Shown: positions 49,891 to 60,425, counted from the first letter of the stretch. The stretch is 64,000 bases of DNA from Enterobacteriaceae endosymbiont of Donacia crassipes (GCF_012569785.1 NZ_CP046202.1:120643-184642); one strand, 5' to 3'. A program made the numbers and translations. The notes: generated by a model not told the origin, from the letters alone.

Positions 49891-50868
49891 TTATTTTATT
49901 TTTTTAAAAATAAATTTTGTGATAAAATTATATGCCTTATAAATATTATTGCTATCAAATAAATAAATGTTTTTCCAATGACGTAACCAAGTTAATTGTT
50001 TTTTTGCTAAATGACGTGTTGAAATGGTAATTTGTTGTATCATTTCTTTATAAGTAATTTTATTTAAAAGATAAAAAAACATTTGTTTATATCCAATACA
50101 ACGTATTGCAGGAAAATTTATCTTTAAAAATTTAAATTTTATAAGATCACTTACTTCTTTTTCGAATCCTAATTCTAACATTTTTAAAACTCTAGTTTCT
50201 ATTTTTTGATATAAAATTTGACGATTATAGTAAGTTAAACCAAATTGATATATTTGATAAGGAATTTTATTTCCAGAAGTTTTTTTTAATTTACTTAAAG
50301 TTTTACCTGTTAAAAAAAAAATCTCTAAAGCTCTTATAATTCTTCGTGTATCATTTAAGTGAATTTTATTTGCAGATATAATATCTATTTTTTTTAACAT
50401 ATCATGATATGATATATATATTTTATTTTTTATTTGATTTGTAATCATATTACGTATATTACGATCTGATGCTGGTAATAAAGGAGATATTGTATTAATT
50501 AATGTTTTATAATAAAACATACTACCTCCAACTAATAAAGGTATTTTTCCTCTTTTAGTGATGTTATTCATAATATTTAAAACATCATTATAAAATTCTA
50601 TAACTGAATATTTTTGATAAGGTTCTTTAATATCAATTAACCAATGTTTTGTATAAAAACGATCAGTTTTTTTAGGTTTATCTGTCCCTATATCTAATTT
50701 TTTATAAATTAAAGAAGAATCTACACTAATTAATTCTATAGGTAATATTTTAGCTAAACGAGTAGCTAAATAAGTTTTTTTAGATGCTGTTGTCCCCATT
50801 AAAAAAATTGCTAATGGTAATTTATTAATTTTAATATTCATATTATTAATTATATTTCTATTAAGCAA
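49891..50868 (-). CDS. miaA: tRNA dimethylallyltransferase with altered P-loop
   Basis: Adds a dimethylallyl group to A37 of tRNAs reading UNN codons. 325 aa, against 316 in E. coli. Seen: LPLAIFLMG at the start of the P-loop, VDSSLIYKKLDIGT, PLLVGGS (VGGT in E. coli), DTRRIIRALEIF and RQLAKRQ-like TRHLAKKQLTWLRHW. The Walker A motif GPTASGKT reads GTTASKKT at 25-32: the second glycine is Lys30. It overlaps the end of mutL by 19 bp with this start; a second Met at codon 10 (50841) would avoid the overlap and fits the E. coli N-terminus equally well. Confidence 0.93.
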   Translation of the reverse strand: MLNRNIINNMNIKINKLPLAIFLMGTTASKKTYLATRLAKILPIELISVDSSLIYKKLDIGTDKPKKTDRFYTKHWLIDIKEPYQKYSVIEFYNDVLNIMNNITKRGKIPLLVGGSMFYYKTLINTISPLLPASDRNIRNMITNQIKNKIYISYHDMLKKIDIISANKIHLNDTRRIIRALEIFFLTGKTLSKLKKTSGNKIPYQIYQFGLTYYNRQILYQKIETRVLKMLELGFEKEVSDLIKFKFLKINFPAIRCIGYKQMFFYLLNKITYKEMIQQITISTRHLAKKQLTWLRHWKNIYLFDSNNIYKAYNFITKFIFKKIK

Positions 50869-52541
50869 AATAATTTTTCTATTATAAAATTATTATTATT
50901 TAAATATAATAATTCTAATTCCATTAATAAATCTATAATTTTATAATTATCCCATATAACGTATGAATTATTAATACAATTAATTAATAATTTTGTAATT
51001 TTTTGTAGAGATATTACTTGTATATCTACAATATTTTTTAATAAATTAAGAAAAATTTTTTTTATATTACAATATGATAAAAATATAGGTACATAAATAA
51101 CATGTAATATATTTTTATTATTTAATAATAAATTAAAACCTAATTTTGATAAAATTTGTTTTATTTTATGTAAAAGAATATATTCTTTTTCTGTTATATT
51201 AATTTTAATATCTATTTTAAAATTATTAATTGTATTCTTTTTTTGTAAAAATAATTGAAATTTATTTTTTAAAAAAAAATAAAATAATTTTTTAATTGTA
51301 ATAAAATACAAAAAATTATTTTTTTTTACAATAATAAAATTATTTTTTATTATCGTAAGAAATTTACCAAAATTTTTAAAATAAAAATTTGGTCTATTAT
51401 CTAAATAAATTATTTTTTGTTTTATCATATTATTAATTAAAGTATTTTCTATATTAGTAGAATATTTATAATATTCTAAATTTATTTGATCCTTTTTTTT
51501 TGAAAAATAAATTTCCTGATTATAATTTATCATTTGAAAATTATTTTTATATAAAATTTTTGTAATATTTTTATATATAAAATTATATATTAATGGTGTG
51601 TTATAAAAACAAATATCAGTTTTTTTAGGATGTATATTTACATCAATTTTATTTGATTCTATTTCTAAATATAATAAGAAAGAAAAAATATAATTTTGAT
51701 TAAATTTGTTTTGAATTATTTCTTTAATTGTACGATATAAAAAATTATTATTTATAATACGATCATTCACATAAAAATATTTAAATAAATTATTAGATAT
51801 ATTTTTTCTATTTAAAATAATAATTCTTCCATATAATTTTAGTTTTTTATAATTTGCATTAATTTCTAATGAATTTTTTAAAAAATTATTACCAAAAATA
51901 ACTTTTATTCTATTTATATAAGAAATATTATCTGTAACTTTTTTAAAATTATAAATAATTTTATCTTGGTATTTAAATCTGATTCCTATACCTAATTTCA
52001 TTAAAATAATTTTTTTAATAATATTTTTAATATAAATAAATTCTATTCTATCATCTGATAGAAATAATCTTCTAGCAGGTAAATTATAAAAAACATCAGA
52101 TATAATAATAGTTGTTCCCGTAGGATGAGAAATTGGATTTAAAGAAAGTATTTGTTCATTAAATCCCTCTGTGTATAATTGCCATGCAAATAATTGTTTT
52201 AATGTTTTGGATATAATAGTCATTCTAGATATAGATTTTATACTAGTTAAAGCTTCTCCTCTAAAACCAAAACTATTTAAAAAATTAAAACTGTCTAAAT
52301 TATTTATTTTACTTGTGGCATATTTTTTTATACATAAAATTAAATTTTTTTTATTCATACCTATACCATTATCATTAATATTAATATATTTTCCTCCTTT
52401 TTCTATATGTAAATTTATTTGTGATGCTTTTGCATCAATACTATTTTCGATTAATTCTTTAACTATAGTTGCTGGTCTATCTATTACTTCTCCTGCAGCT
52501 ATTTTTTTTATTATATTTTTAGGTAAGATTTTAATAGACAT
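50850..52541 (-). CDS. mutL: DNA mismatch repair protein MutL
   Basis: GHKL ATPase that couples MutS recognition to strand incision. 563 aa, against 615 in E. coli. Seen: IAAGEVIDRPATIVKELIENSIDA (ATP/Mg site, 13-36), DNGIGM, the ATSKI loop, FGFRGEALTSI, GTTIIISDVFYNLPARRLFL. The linker and C-terminal dimerisation domain are present but much diverged and Asn/Ile/Lys-rich. It is first of the mutL-miaA-rlmB run and its end overlaps miaA. With mutS it implies a mismatch repair system is retained; mutH is not in the window. Confidence 0.95.
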   Translation of the reverse strand: MSIKILPKNIIKKIAAGEVIDRPATIVKELIENSIDAKASQINLHIEKGGKYININDNGIGMNKKNLILCIKKYATSKINNLDSFNFLNSFGFRGEALTSIKSISRMTIISKTLKQLFAWQLYTEGFNEQILSLNPISHPTGTTIIISDVFYNLPARRLFLSDDRIEFIYIKNIIKKIILMKLGIGIRFKYQDKIIYNFKKVTDNISYINRIKVIFGNNFLKNSLEINANYKKLKLYGRIIILNRKNISNNLFKYFYVNDRIINNNFLYRTIKEIIQNKFNQNYIFSFLLYLEIESNKIDVNIHPKKTDICFYNTPLIYNFIYKNITKILYKNNFQMINYNQEIYFSKKKDQINLEYYKYSTNIENTLINNMIKQKIIYLDNRPNFYFKNFGKFLTIIKNNFIIVKKNNFLYFITIKKLFYFFLKNKFQLFLQKKNTINNFKIDIKINITEKEYILLHKIKQILSKLGFNLLLNNKNILHVIYVPIFLSYCNIKKIFLNLLKNIVDIQVISLQKITKLLINCINNSYVIWDNYKIIDLLMELELLYLNNNNFIIEKLFCLIEI

Positions 52542-52602
52542 GTATTATTTTAAAATTAAATTTTAATAAATATTAATACAATAATTTTTATATATATTAT
52601 TA

Positions 52603-52675
52603 AGCGGGAAACGAGATTCGAACTCGCGACCCCAACCATGGCAAGGTTGTACTCTACCAACTGAGCTATTCCCGC
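52603..52675 (-). tRNA. glyV: tRNA-Gly (GCC)
   Basis: A 73-nt cloverleaf close to E. coli tRNA-Gly(GCC). The acceptor GCGGGAA pairs with TTCCCGC, the D-arm is AGCTCAGTTGGTAGAG, anticodon GCC lies at 52642-52640, and the T-arm is GCGAGTTCGAATCTCGT. Discriminator T at 52603; CCA is not encoded (TAA follows). E. coli has several identical copies, so the symbol is nominal. Confidence 0.97.
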
Positions 52676-52710
52676 TAAAATTTAATAAGATATGTAATAA
52701 AATACAATTT

Positions 52711-52740
52711 ATCATATTAAATTTATATTTTATTTGTCAA
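52711..52740 (-). promoter_or_regulatory. Sigma-70 promoter of tRNA-Gly
   Basis: Minus-strand TTGACA (52740-52735), 18-nt spacer, TATGAT (52716-52711), roughly 35 nt upstream of the tRNA. The -35 box lies inside the last codons of orn, so the tRNA can be transcribed independently. Confidence 0.6.
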
Positions 52741-53301
52741 TATATTTTTAATATTATTTGTTTTAAATATATATTTTTTATAGAATTTTAATTCATTTAT
52801 AGAGTCATTAATATCATCAAAAGCTTTATGAAAAGATATTTTTTTTTTAAATTTTAAATAAATATTAGGATACCAAATTTTTGTAAGTTCTTTTATTGAA
52901 CTTACATCAATATTTCGATAATGAAAATATTTTTCTAAATTTGGCATATAATTAAATAAAAAAATTCTATCTTTATAGATAGTATTACCACATAAAGGAG
53001 ATTTATTAGGTTGAACCCATAATTTTAAAAAATTTAATATATATATTTCTGTTTTTTTTAAATCAAATTTACTATTTTTAACTTTTTTAATTAATCCAGT
53101 TTTTGTGTGAATATTTTTATTCCAAATATTCATTGAATTTAAAATATTATTAGGTTGATATATTGGAATAGTTAAACCTTTATTTATAATTTTTAAATTA
53201 GAATTAGTAATAATAATAGCAATCTCAATTATATGATCTTTATTAGGATTAAGACCTGTCATTTCTAAATCCAACCATACTAAATTAGTATTTACTTTCA
53301 T
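52723..53301 (-). CDS. orn: Oligoribonuclease
   Basis: DEDDh 3'-5' exonuclease that finishes RNA decay by degrading di- and short oligonucleotides. 192 aa, against 181 in E. coli. Seen: LVWLDLEMTGLNP with Asp11 and Glu13, the middle NTIYKDRIFLFNYMP with its Asp, and HKAFDDINDSINELKFYKKYIF with the catalytic His and Asp. About ten extra residues extend the C-terminus. In E. coli rsgA lies between orn and psd; here rsgA is gone and 104 bp separate the divergent genes. Confidence 0.95.
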   Translation of the reverse strand: MKVNTNLVWLDLEMTGLNPNKDHIIEIAIIITNSNLKIINKGLTIPIYQPNNILNSMNIWNKNIHTKTGLIKKVKNSKFDLKKTEIYILNFLKLWVQPNKSPLCGNTIYKDRIFLFNYMPNLEKYFHYRNIDVSSIKELTKIWYPNIYLKFKKKISFHKAFDDINDSINELKFYKKYIFKTNNIKNILTNKI

Positions 53302-53405
53302 AAATAATATCCTTATATTAATTTTTAATTAAAATTAAAATTTTATATACTTAAAATATAAAAATTTTTATATTAAAATAATACATAATAATATTTCTTC
53401 ATAAA

Positions 53406-54278
53406 ATGAAAAAAAAAATATATTTATACATACAACGTTTTTTACCAAAATTATTTATTACAAATATTTTTGGATATTTATCTAAAAAAAAATTAAATTT
53501 TATAACTACTTTTTTTATATTTTTATTTATAAAAATTTACAAAATAAATATGAAAGAAACAAAATATCCTAATATTTTCTATTATAAAACTTTTAATAAA
53601 TTTTTTATCAGAAAATTAAATATGTCTAATAGACCTATTGATAATAATAAAAATCATATTATTCATAATTCAGATGGTATAATTAATGAGATTGGTTTTA
53701 TAAAAAAAAACAAACTTTTTCAGTTTAAAGGGTGTAAATATTCTTTATATAATCTTATAGGAAATAATAAATATATTAATAAGATTTTTACTAATGGAAA
53801 TTTTATTAATGTTTATTTGTCTCCTAAAAATTATCATAGAGTACATATGTCTTATAATGGAATTTTATTAAAGATGATATATATTCCTGGAAAATTATTT
53901 CCTGTTAATAACATTATTACAAATAATTTATGTAATTTATTTATTTTAAATGAGAGAGTAGTTTTTTTATTCAAAACAAAATTTGGTTTTATGATTAAAA
54001 TTTTGATTGGTGCTCAAATAGTTGGAAGTATTCATACTTCTTGGTATGGTTCAATAATACCTCCTAGAACAAATAAAATTTTGACTTGGAATTGGCCATA
54101 TATTAATAATTTTAATAAAAAAGATTTTATTTTTTTGAAAAAAGGTGAAGAAATGGGTTATTTCAATATAGGATCAACTGTTATCACATTGTTTCCACCT
54201 AAAACAATTAAATTTAATCCTATTTTAAAAAAAGGGTTGAAAATAAAAATTGGAGAATTATTAGCATCATTTAAATAA
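53406..54278 (+). CDS. psd: Phosphatidylserine decarboxylase
   Basis: Makes phosphatidylethanolamine, the main zwitterionic lipid, at the inner membrane. It self-cleaves to generate a pyruvoyl cofactor. 290 aa, against 322 in E. coli. Seen: FFIRKLNMSNRPID, DGIINEIG, the YLSPKNYHRVHMSYNG active-site region, and the processing motif GST with Ser257 in YFNIGSTVITLF (LGST in E. coli reads IGST). The C-terminal alpha chain is shortened. Convergent with an epmA pseudogene; mscM, which lies between them in E. coli, is absent. Confidence 0.94.
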   Translation: MKKKIYLYIQRFLPKLFITNIFGYLSKKKLNFITTFFIFLFIKIYKINMKETKYPNIFYYKTFNKFFIRKLNMSNRPIDNNKNHIIHNSDGIINEIGFIKKNKLFQFKGCKYSLYNLIGNNKYINKIFTNGNFINVYLSPKNYHRVHMSYNGILLKMIYIPGKLFPVNNIITNNLCNLFILNERVVFLFKTKFGFMIKILIGAQIVGSIHTSWYGSIIPPRTNKILTWNWPYINNFNKKDFIFLKKGEEMGYFNIGSTVITLFPPKTIKFNPILKKGLKIKIGELLASFK

Positions 54279-54292
54279 TAAATAATTTTTAA

Positions 54293-55228
54293 CTAAGATT
54301 TAATGATAGAAAAACTTACAGATTTATGAATAAATTTTTGTTTTAATAAAAACATAATAAACTTATCTAAACCTAAAACCATAATTAAACAATTAGATAT
54401 ATTACCATATTTTATCGATTTTAAAAAAAAAATCTATTTTTTTAGAAGATAAACTCATTAGTTTTCTTTTATTATTAATTTGATTAAATCATTTTGTTTA
54501 TTCTAAAATATCATTTAATTCGTAAAAACTATTTCCTAATTTTATTCTTTTAAAAAAAGTTTCAAATTTATTTGCCAAATTTTTTTTATTTATAGTTTCT
54601 GTAATTTTTTGTGTTAATGAAAAATGATATATTATAATTAGATTTTTGTAACTTAATTTAGGAATGATATATAAATTAAATTATATTTGTATATAATCAT
54701 TAGTTATATTTTAAGTAAAATTTTTATTATTATTTTTTACAAAATTAATATTCTTTATTAAAGAAAATAATTTTTTTTTGTTTAACATTAAAAAAATTTA
54801 TATTTAAAAATTTTAAAAAAATATTTTTATATGAACATTTTTTAAAAATATTAAATTCAAATTCTATAAAAAATTTATTTACTTCTAACATTAATTGTGA
54901 TAGATCATAACTAATATGATGTCATTTTAACGTATTAAATTCTGAGTTATAATATTTTTCTAATTCTTCATTGCAAAAATTATGATATATTTGATAAATA
55001 AATTTGTTTATATTTGATACAAGAATTTTTTTCTTATGATATTCAGGACTAGTAATTAAAAATAACTTCTTTTTTTTTATAATTAATAAAATTTGTATTA
55101 AACTATTTTAAATAAGGGCTAGTATTTTAAATTGAGTTAATATTGATGTTTCTACTTCAATAAAATTTTTTTATTAAAAAAATTTTTTTTCTTCTTACTA
55201 TAAAAAAACGTTTAATTAGATTAAACAT
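54293..55228 (-). pseudogene. epmA: epmA pseudogene (EF-P beta-lysyltransferase, PoxA/GenX)
   Basis: EpmA is a LysRS-like enzyme that ligates (R)-beta-lysine to EF-P. No long frame exists, but segments in different minus-strand frames follow E. coli EpmA in order. They are: MFNLIKRFF (start at 55228), FIEVETSILTQ, LFLITSPEYHKKKILV, NEELEKYYNSEF then a TGA where E. coli has Trp (54924-54922), IIIYHFSLTQKI, RIKLGNSFYELNDILE, and a terminal GLGLDKFIMFLLKQK reaching a stop at 54293-54295. The span of 936 bp equals nearly the full 325-codon gene. Motif 2 Arg is Cys (FCNEE for FRNEE), and motif 3 Arg is Lys. Several frameshifts and stops make it non-functional. Position between psd and efp matches E. 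coli. Confidence 0.88.
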
Positions 55229-55286
55229 TTTAATACTAGTTAACTAATTAAAATTTTTTTTTTTTAATTTTTTTGAAATATATTAT

Positions 55287-55859
55287 CTATAATTTATAAC
55301 GAGAAATATATTTTTTTTTTCTTATATCAATTTTAATCAAATCACCTACTTTAATAAAAGAAGGTACTTTAATTAATTCTCCATTACTTATTATTGCTTG
55401 TTTATTGTGATTAATTATTGTATTTCCTTTTACTACAAAATCTGTATTAATTACTTTTAATCTAATAAAATTAGGTAATGTTAAAAATATAGGTAATTGG
55501 TTCCAAAATGTAATTATATAATTATATTGAGGAATTAACCATTTTTTTTTATTTTTAATAATTTGATTATCAATCATAATTTGTTCAAAATTATTTTCAT
55601 ACATAAAATAATAAAAATTATTTTTTTCATTATATAAATATTTTAATTTTTTTTCTAAAATATCAGCAGTATCTAAATTATCAGTTGATTTAAAAGTTTT
55701 ATCAATTAATTTTTTTGTAATTAAATTACGCATTTTGATTCTAACAAAAGCTTGCCCTTTACCAGGTTTTACAAATTCATTGTTTTCTATAATATAAGGT
55801 TGATTTAAAAATATAAATTTCATTCCAATTTTAAAATTATTACTAGAATAATTAATCAT
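55287..55859 (-). CDS. efp: Elongation factor P
   Basis: Binds between the ribosomal P and E sites and relieves stalling at polyproline stretches. 190 aa, against 188 in E. coli. Seen: N-terminal KOW-like domain with the loop FVKPGKGQAFVRIKMRNL carrying Lys34, the residue that is beta-lysylated in E. coli; TFKSTDNLDTAD; a middle OB domain; and the C-terminal VKVGDLIKIDIRKKKYISR-like end. The loop is intact although the genes for its modification (epmA, epmB) on both sides are pseudogenes, so EF-P probably acts unmodified. The middle domain is more diverged than the N-terminal loop. Confidence 0.95.
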   Translation of the reverse strand: MINYSSNNFKIGMKFIFLNQPYIIENNEFVKPGKGQAFVRIKMRNLITKKLIDKTFKSTDNLDTADILEKKLKYLYNEKNNFYYFMYENNFEQIMIDNQIIKNKKKWLIPQYNYIITFWNQLPIFLTLPNFIRLKVINTDFVVKGNTIINHNKQAIISNGELIKVPSFIKVGDLIKIDIRKKKYISRYKL

Positions 55860-55924
55860 TTTTTTCTTTTTTTAAAAAATTATTAATTTATAATATAATA
55901 TATTTATCAAAATAAAAAATTTTT

Positions 55925-56674
55925 ATGAAAGAATTATGGTTACAATAATTATCAAATATTATTAATATTTAATATTAATCTAATCAAAATCACAAAAATA
56001 ACCAAAAAAACAATCAACCATTTTTATATAAAAAAAATATAAAATTTAATGTTAAAATACTTTTTATTTTTATAAAAAAATAGAAAGAACTAATTATCAA
56101 GATCTAATCTTATTACAATTTATTTTACATAAAAAAATTAATTAAAAATAAAAAGTATAATAATCATTTTAAATGAAAAATTTATTATTCCAGGGATGAT
56201 CCATAAATCTAAAAATAGAATATTAATTCTAATTATAGGAATATGTGCAATTGTTTCTGTAAAAATAATAAACAAATAAATTTAATAAAAATTTTTAGTA
56301 AATATAAATTTAATATTGTTATAGTTACTCATATTTATCTAATAAAATTAGTGAAAAATTATTTAATAAAATTTTACTTTTAAAAAAAAAAGGTATTACC
56401 TTACTAAATCAAAATATTTTATTAAAAAATATCAATAATAATTATAATATTTTAATTAGATTAAGTAATAGTTTATTTAACATTGGAATATTACCCATAT
56501 TATATTTATTAGATATAAATAAAAGAAGTCAATATTTTATTATTTCTGAAAAAAAAAGTTAAAAAAATTATACAAAAAATATCATTATTTTTATCAAGAT
56601 TTTTAATTCCTAAATTAACTAAAGATATTTATGGGAAAAATATAAAAAATGTATTGTATAATAAATTCCCATAA
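55925..56674 (+). pseudogene. epmB: epmB pseudogene (lysine 2,3-aminomutase for EF-P)
   Basis: EpmB is a radical-SAM enzyme converting lysine to (R)-beta-lysine for EpmA. Pieces in shifting plus-strand frames follow E. coli EpmB in order: MKELWLQ then a stop; ERTNYQDLILLQFIL; IPGMIHKSKNRILIL followed by CAI where E. coli has the CxxxCxxC iron-sulfur motif (only one Cys left); GITLLNQNILLKNINNN; NSLFNIGILPILYLLD; then, after a frameshift in an A-run, SRFLIPKLTKDIYG to a stop at 56672-56674. About 80 codons of the radical-SAM core are deleted (750 bp against 1029). It is divergent from efp exactly as in E. coli. Confidence 0.87.
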
Positions 56675-56708
56675 AAAAAGCTGTGCTTAAAAAATTCATG
56701 CACAGCTT
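56672..56708 (-). terminator. Rho-independent terminator of groSL
   Basis: A 9-bp stem AAGCTGTGC (56678-56686) with GCACAGCTT (56700-56708) and a 13-nt loop. Read on the minus strand it is followed directly by seven T residues. It lies about 60 bp after the groL stop. Confidence 0.8.
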
Positions 56709-56769
56709 AGTAAATAATTTAAATTAAAAAATATTGTATTTAAATAAACAAAAAATTTTATTGTAAAAC

Positions 56770-58440
<1,671 letters not shown>

Positions 58441-58496
58441 TTAAATTTATATTAAAATTATATTTTATAAAATCTTATTTATTTTTAGATAAAGTT

Positions 58497-58787
58497 TTAT
58501 TTAACAATAGCTAAAATATCACTTTCAGACATTATAAGAATTTCTTCATCATCAATTTTTTCTGTTTTAACACCATAACTATCATTAAATATAATTGTAT
58601 CACCTTTTTTTACATCTAATGGCTTAACTACACCATTATCTAGTATACGTCCTTTACCTACAGCTAATACTTCTCCACGAGTAGATTTACCAGCAGCAGA
58701 ACCAGTTAATACAATTCCACCTGTAGATTTACATTCAACTTCTTTTCTTTTTACAATAACTCGATCATGTAATGGACGAATATTCAT
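58497..58787 (-). CDS. groS: Co-chaperonin GroES (Hsp10)
   Basis: Seven-fold lid of the GroEL chamber. 96 aa, against 97 in E. coli. Seen: [18 protein letters not shown], the mobile loop [20 protein letters not shown], the [16 protein letters not shown] turn and the C-terminal [15 protein letters not shown] lies just upstream of the start. It is first of the groSL operon, with a sigma-32-like promoter about 75-100 bp upstream. Confidence 0.98.
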   Translation of the reverse strand: MNIRPLHDRVIVKRKEVECKSTGGIVLTGSAAGKSTRGEVLAVGKGRILDNGVVKPLDVKKGDTIIFNDSYGVKTEKIDDEEILIMSESDILAIVK

Positions 58788-58859
58788 TTTAATAATCTCC
58801 TTTAAGAAAAGTTTAATTAATTAATAATTTTCTAATATATTTAGATAATGTGCACTAAA

Positions 58860-58887
58860 GATAAGGACATATAATCTATGTTTCAAG
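58860..58887 (-). promoter_or_regulatory. Sigma-32-like heat-shock promoter of groSL
   Basis: Minus-strand CTTGAA (58887-58882), 15-nt spacer, CCTTATCT (58866-58859). The E. coli groE promoter has CTTGAA, the same 15-nt spacing and CCCCATTT. Two core -10 positions have gone from C to T, so it is weaker in match than the dnaK promoter. Confidence 0.6.
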
Positions 58888-58956
58888 TCTTATTTTAAAA
58901 TTTTATTTTATTAATGTTTTAAAAATAAAAAATATAATAAAATATTAATAAAAACA

Positions 58957-58986
58957 TTGACGTTTAATTATTATTATTGTCATAAT
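58957..58986 (+). promoter_or_regulatory. Sigma-70 promoter of tRNA-Phe
   Basis: TTGACG (58957-58962), 18-nt spacer, CATAAT (58981-58986), ending 14 nt before the tRNA. Each box has one mismatch to consensus. Confidence 0.6.
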
Positions 58987-59000
58987 ATAACTATTATTTT

Positions 59001-59073
59001 GCCCGAATAGCTCAGTCGGTAGAGCAGTGGACTGAAAATCCCCGTGTCGGTGGTTCAATTCCACCTTCGGGCA
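59001..59073 (+). tRNA. pheV: tRNA-Phe (GAA)
   Basis: A 73-nt cloverleaf close to E. coli tRNA-Phe. The acceptor GCCCGAA pairs perfectly with TTCGGGC, the D-arm is AGCTCAGTCGGTAGAGC, anticodon GAA lies at 59034-59036, and the T-loop GGTTCAATTCC. Discriminator A at 59073; CCA is not encoded. The symbol is nominal. Confidence 0.97.
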
Positions 59074-59121
59074 ATATTAATTTAATATACTTATAAAATA
59101 AAAAATTAATGAACTAAAATT

Positions 59122-59155
59122 AAAATGCAGAAAGAATTTACTTTCTGCATTTTTT
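59122..59155. terminator. Bidirectional Rho-independent terminator between tRNA-Phe and ompA
   Basis: A 13-bp perfect stem (59122-59134 with 59141-59153; core ATGCAGAAAG/CTTTCTGCAT) and a 6-nt loop, flanked by A- and T-runs. It is well placed to end tRNA-Phe transcripts (+) and ompA transcripts (-). Confidence 0.8.
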
Positions 59156-59177
59156 ATTATTTTTAATAAAGATATAA

Positions 59178-60425
59178 TTATTTCTTAATTTTAATTAAGA
59201 AATAATTACTTTTGATAATAAAATTTTTATACATAAAAAGAATACTTTGATAAACATATAATTTATTAAAATAATCGTAATAATGATAATTATTTTTATA
59301 ATTTATTAATTTTTTTTTTATAAAAAAATATTTTTTAATAGGTTTAAAAAACTTTAAAATTTTTATTTTAACAGAACGATTTGTTATTAAATATTTTTCA
59401 AGAAGTTTATGATTATGAATTTTTTGATATTTTTTATTAATAAATAAATTATTTTCTAATTCTTTAACAAAAATAATTTTTTTTGCTAAATGATTATTTA
59501 TAGATAGTAAATATTTAGCAATTTCTTCTGTTCTTTTTTGAAATAAAAAATTATTTTTATGATTTTGTTCAAAATAATTAATATGATCTAAAGCTACTAT
59601 TTTGGTATTAATATTATTTAATAAATTTTTTAATTTTAATGAAAAAAATTTGTGCAAAATTTTTTTATTTTTCTTGTTTAAGAAAATATTTTTGAAAATT
59701 TTGATAAAAAATTTTTCTTTAGATAAAAGATTATTACCATAATTATTATTATAATAATTTTTTGATTTATTAATTAAATTTTTTACTGAAGGTAAATGAT
59801 ATTTATCAAAAAATTTATATATTATACTAATGCTAAACATGAAATTATTTGTTTTTTGTCCTAAACTATCATCATTTTTATTTCCAATATTTTTGATTAC
59901 TCGATATTCAATTCTAGATGATAAGTTATCTTTAATTTGATATTCACTACCAAAAGAAAATAATGGAGAAACATTATAATATAAGTTATCTAAATTATGA
60001 TATTTATAATTATTACTAAATTGATTAAAATAAGATTTAGCAAAAAATCCCCCTAAACGAGTATATAAATATAAATTTGTAAATATAGGATATCTAATAT
60101 TAGTTGTTAGTTGTATTCCTTTTACTTCAAAAACATTTTTAATATTATTATCAATATTTTTTTTAATAGTTCCTAACCAATCTAATCCTAATTCTAAACC
60201 TAGAAAATTATTTGTTTGATATCCCAAAAAAAATCCATTTCCTAGTTTATTAAAAAAAGTATATTCTTTATCATCAATGTCTTTTTCTAACAATTTAATA
60301 TTATTATATTGTGATAATCCAAATGTAGAACCAAAATACCAATAATCTTTAAAGTTAGACTTAGCATTAGCAATATTATGAATACTTATCATAATTATTG
60401 TAAAAATAATAATTATTTTTTTCAT
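59178..60425 (-). CDS. ompA: Outer membrane protein OmpA with divergent C-terminus
   Basis: Eight-stranded outer-membrane beta-barrel with a periplasmic peptidoglycan-binding domain. 415 aa, against 346 in E. coli. Seen: a signal peptide of 21 residues cleaved after ANA; a barrel domain (~22-205) with WYFGSTFGLSQY, FFLGYQTNNFLGLELGLDWLG, YTRLGG and FSFGSEYQI; a linker; and a degenerate OmpA_C domain (~265-360) in which VALDHIN aligns with the TDRIGS Asp and FQKRTEEIAKYL with the LSERRAQSVVDYL Arg, the two DAP-contacting residues. The last ~60 residues are a Lys/Tyr/Asn-rich extension with no family match. The Pro/Ala hinge is lost. Confidence 0.88.
   Translation of the reverse strand: MKKIIIIFTIIMISIHNIANAKSNFKDYWYFGSTFGLSQYNNIKLLEKDIDDKEYTFFNKLGNGFFLGYQTNNFLGLELGLDWLGTIKKNIDNNIKNVFEVKGIQLTTNIRYPIFTNLYLYTRLGGFFAKSYFNQFSNNYKYHNLDNLYYNVSPLFSFGSEYQIKDNLSSRIEYRVIKNIGNKNDDSLGQKTNNFMFSISIIYKFFDKYHLPSVKNLINKSKNYYNNNYGNNLLSKEKFFIKIFKNIFLNKKNKKILHKFFSLKLKNLLNNINTKIVALDHINYFEQNHKNNFLFQKRTEEIAKYLLSINNHLAKKIIFVKELENNLFINKKYQKIHNHKLLEKYLITNRSVKIKILKFFKPIKKYFFIKKKLINYKNNYHYYDYFNKLYVYQSILFMYKNFIIKSNYFLIKIKK

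Noticed and set aside
54922-54924. UGA read as tryptophan (TGA at a conserved Trp site of epmA)
   Set aside because: The gene has further stops and frameshifts; murE and aroC end in TGA, and intact genes use TGG for Trp, so the code is standard.
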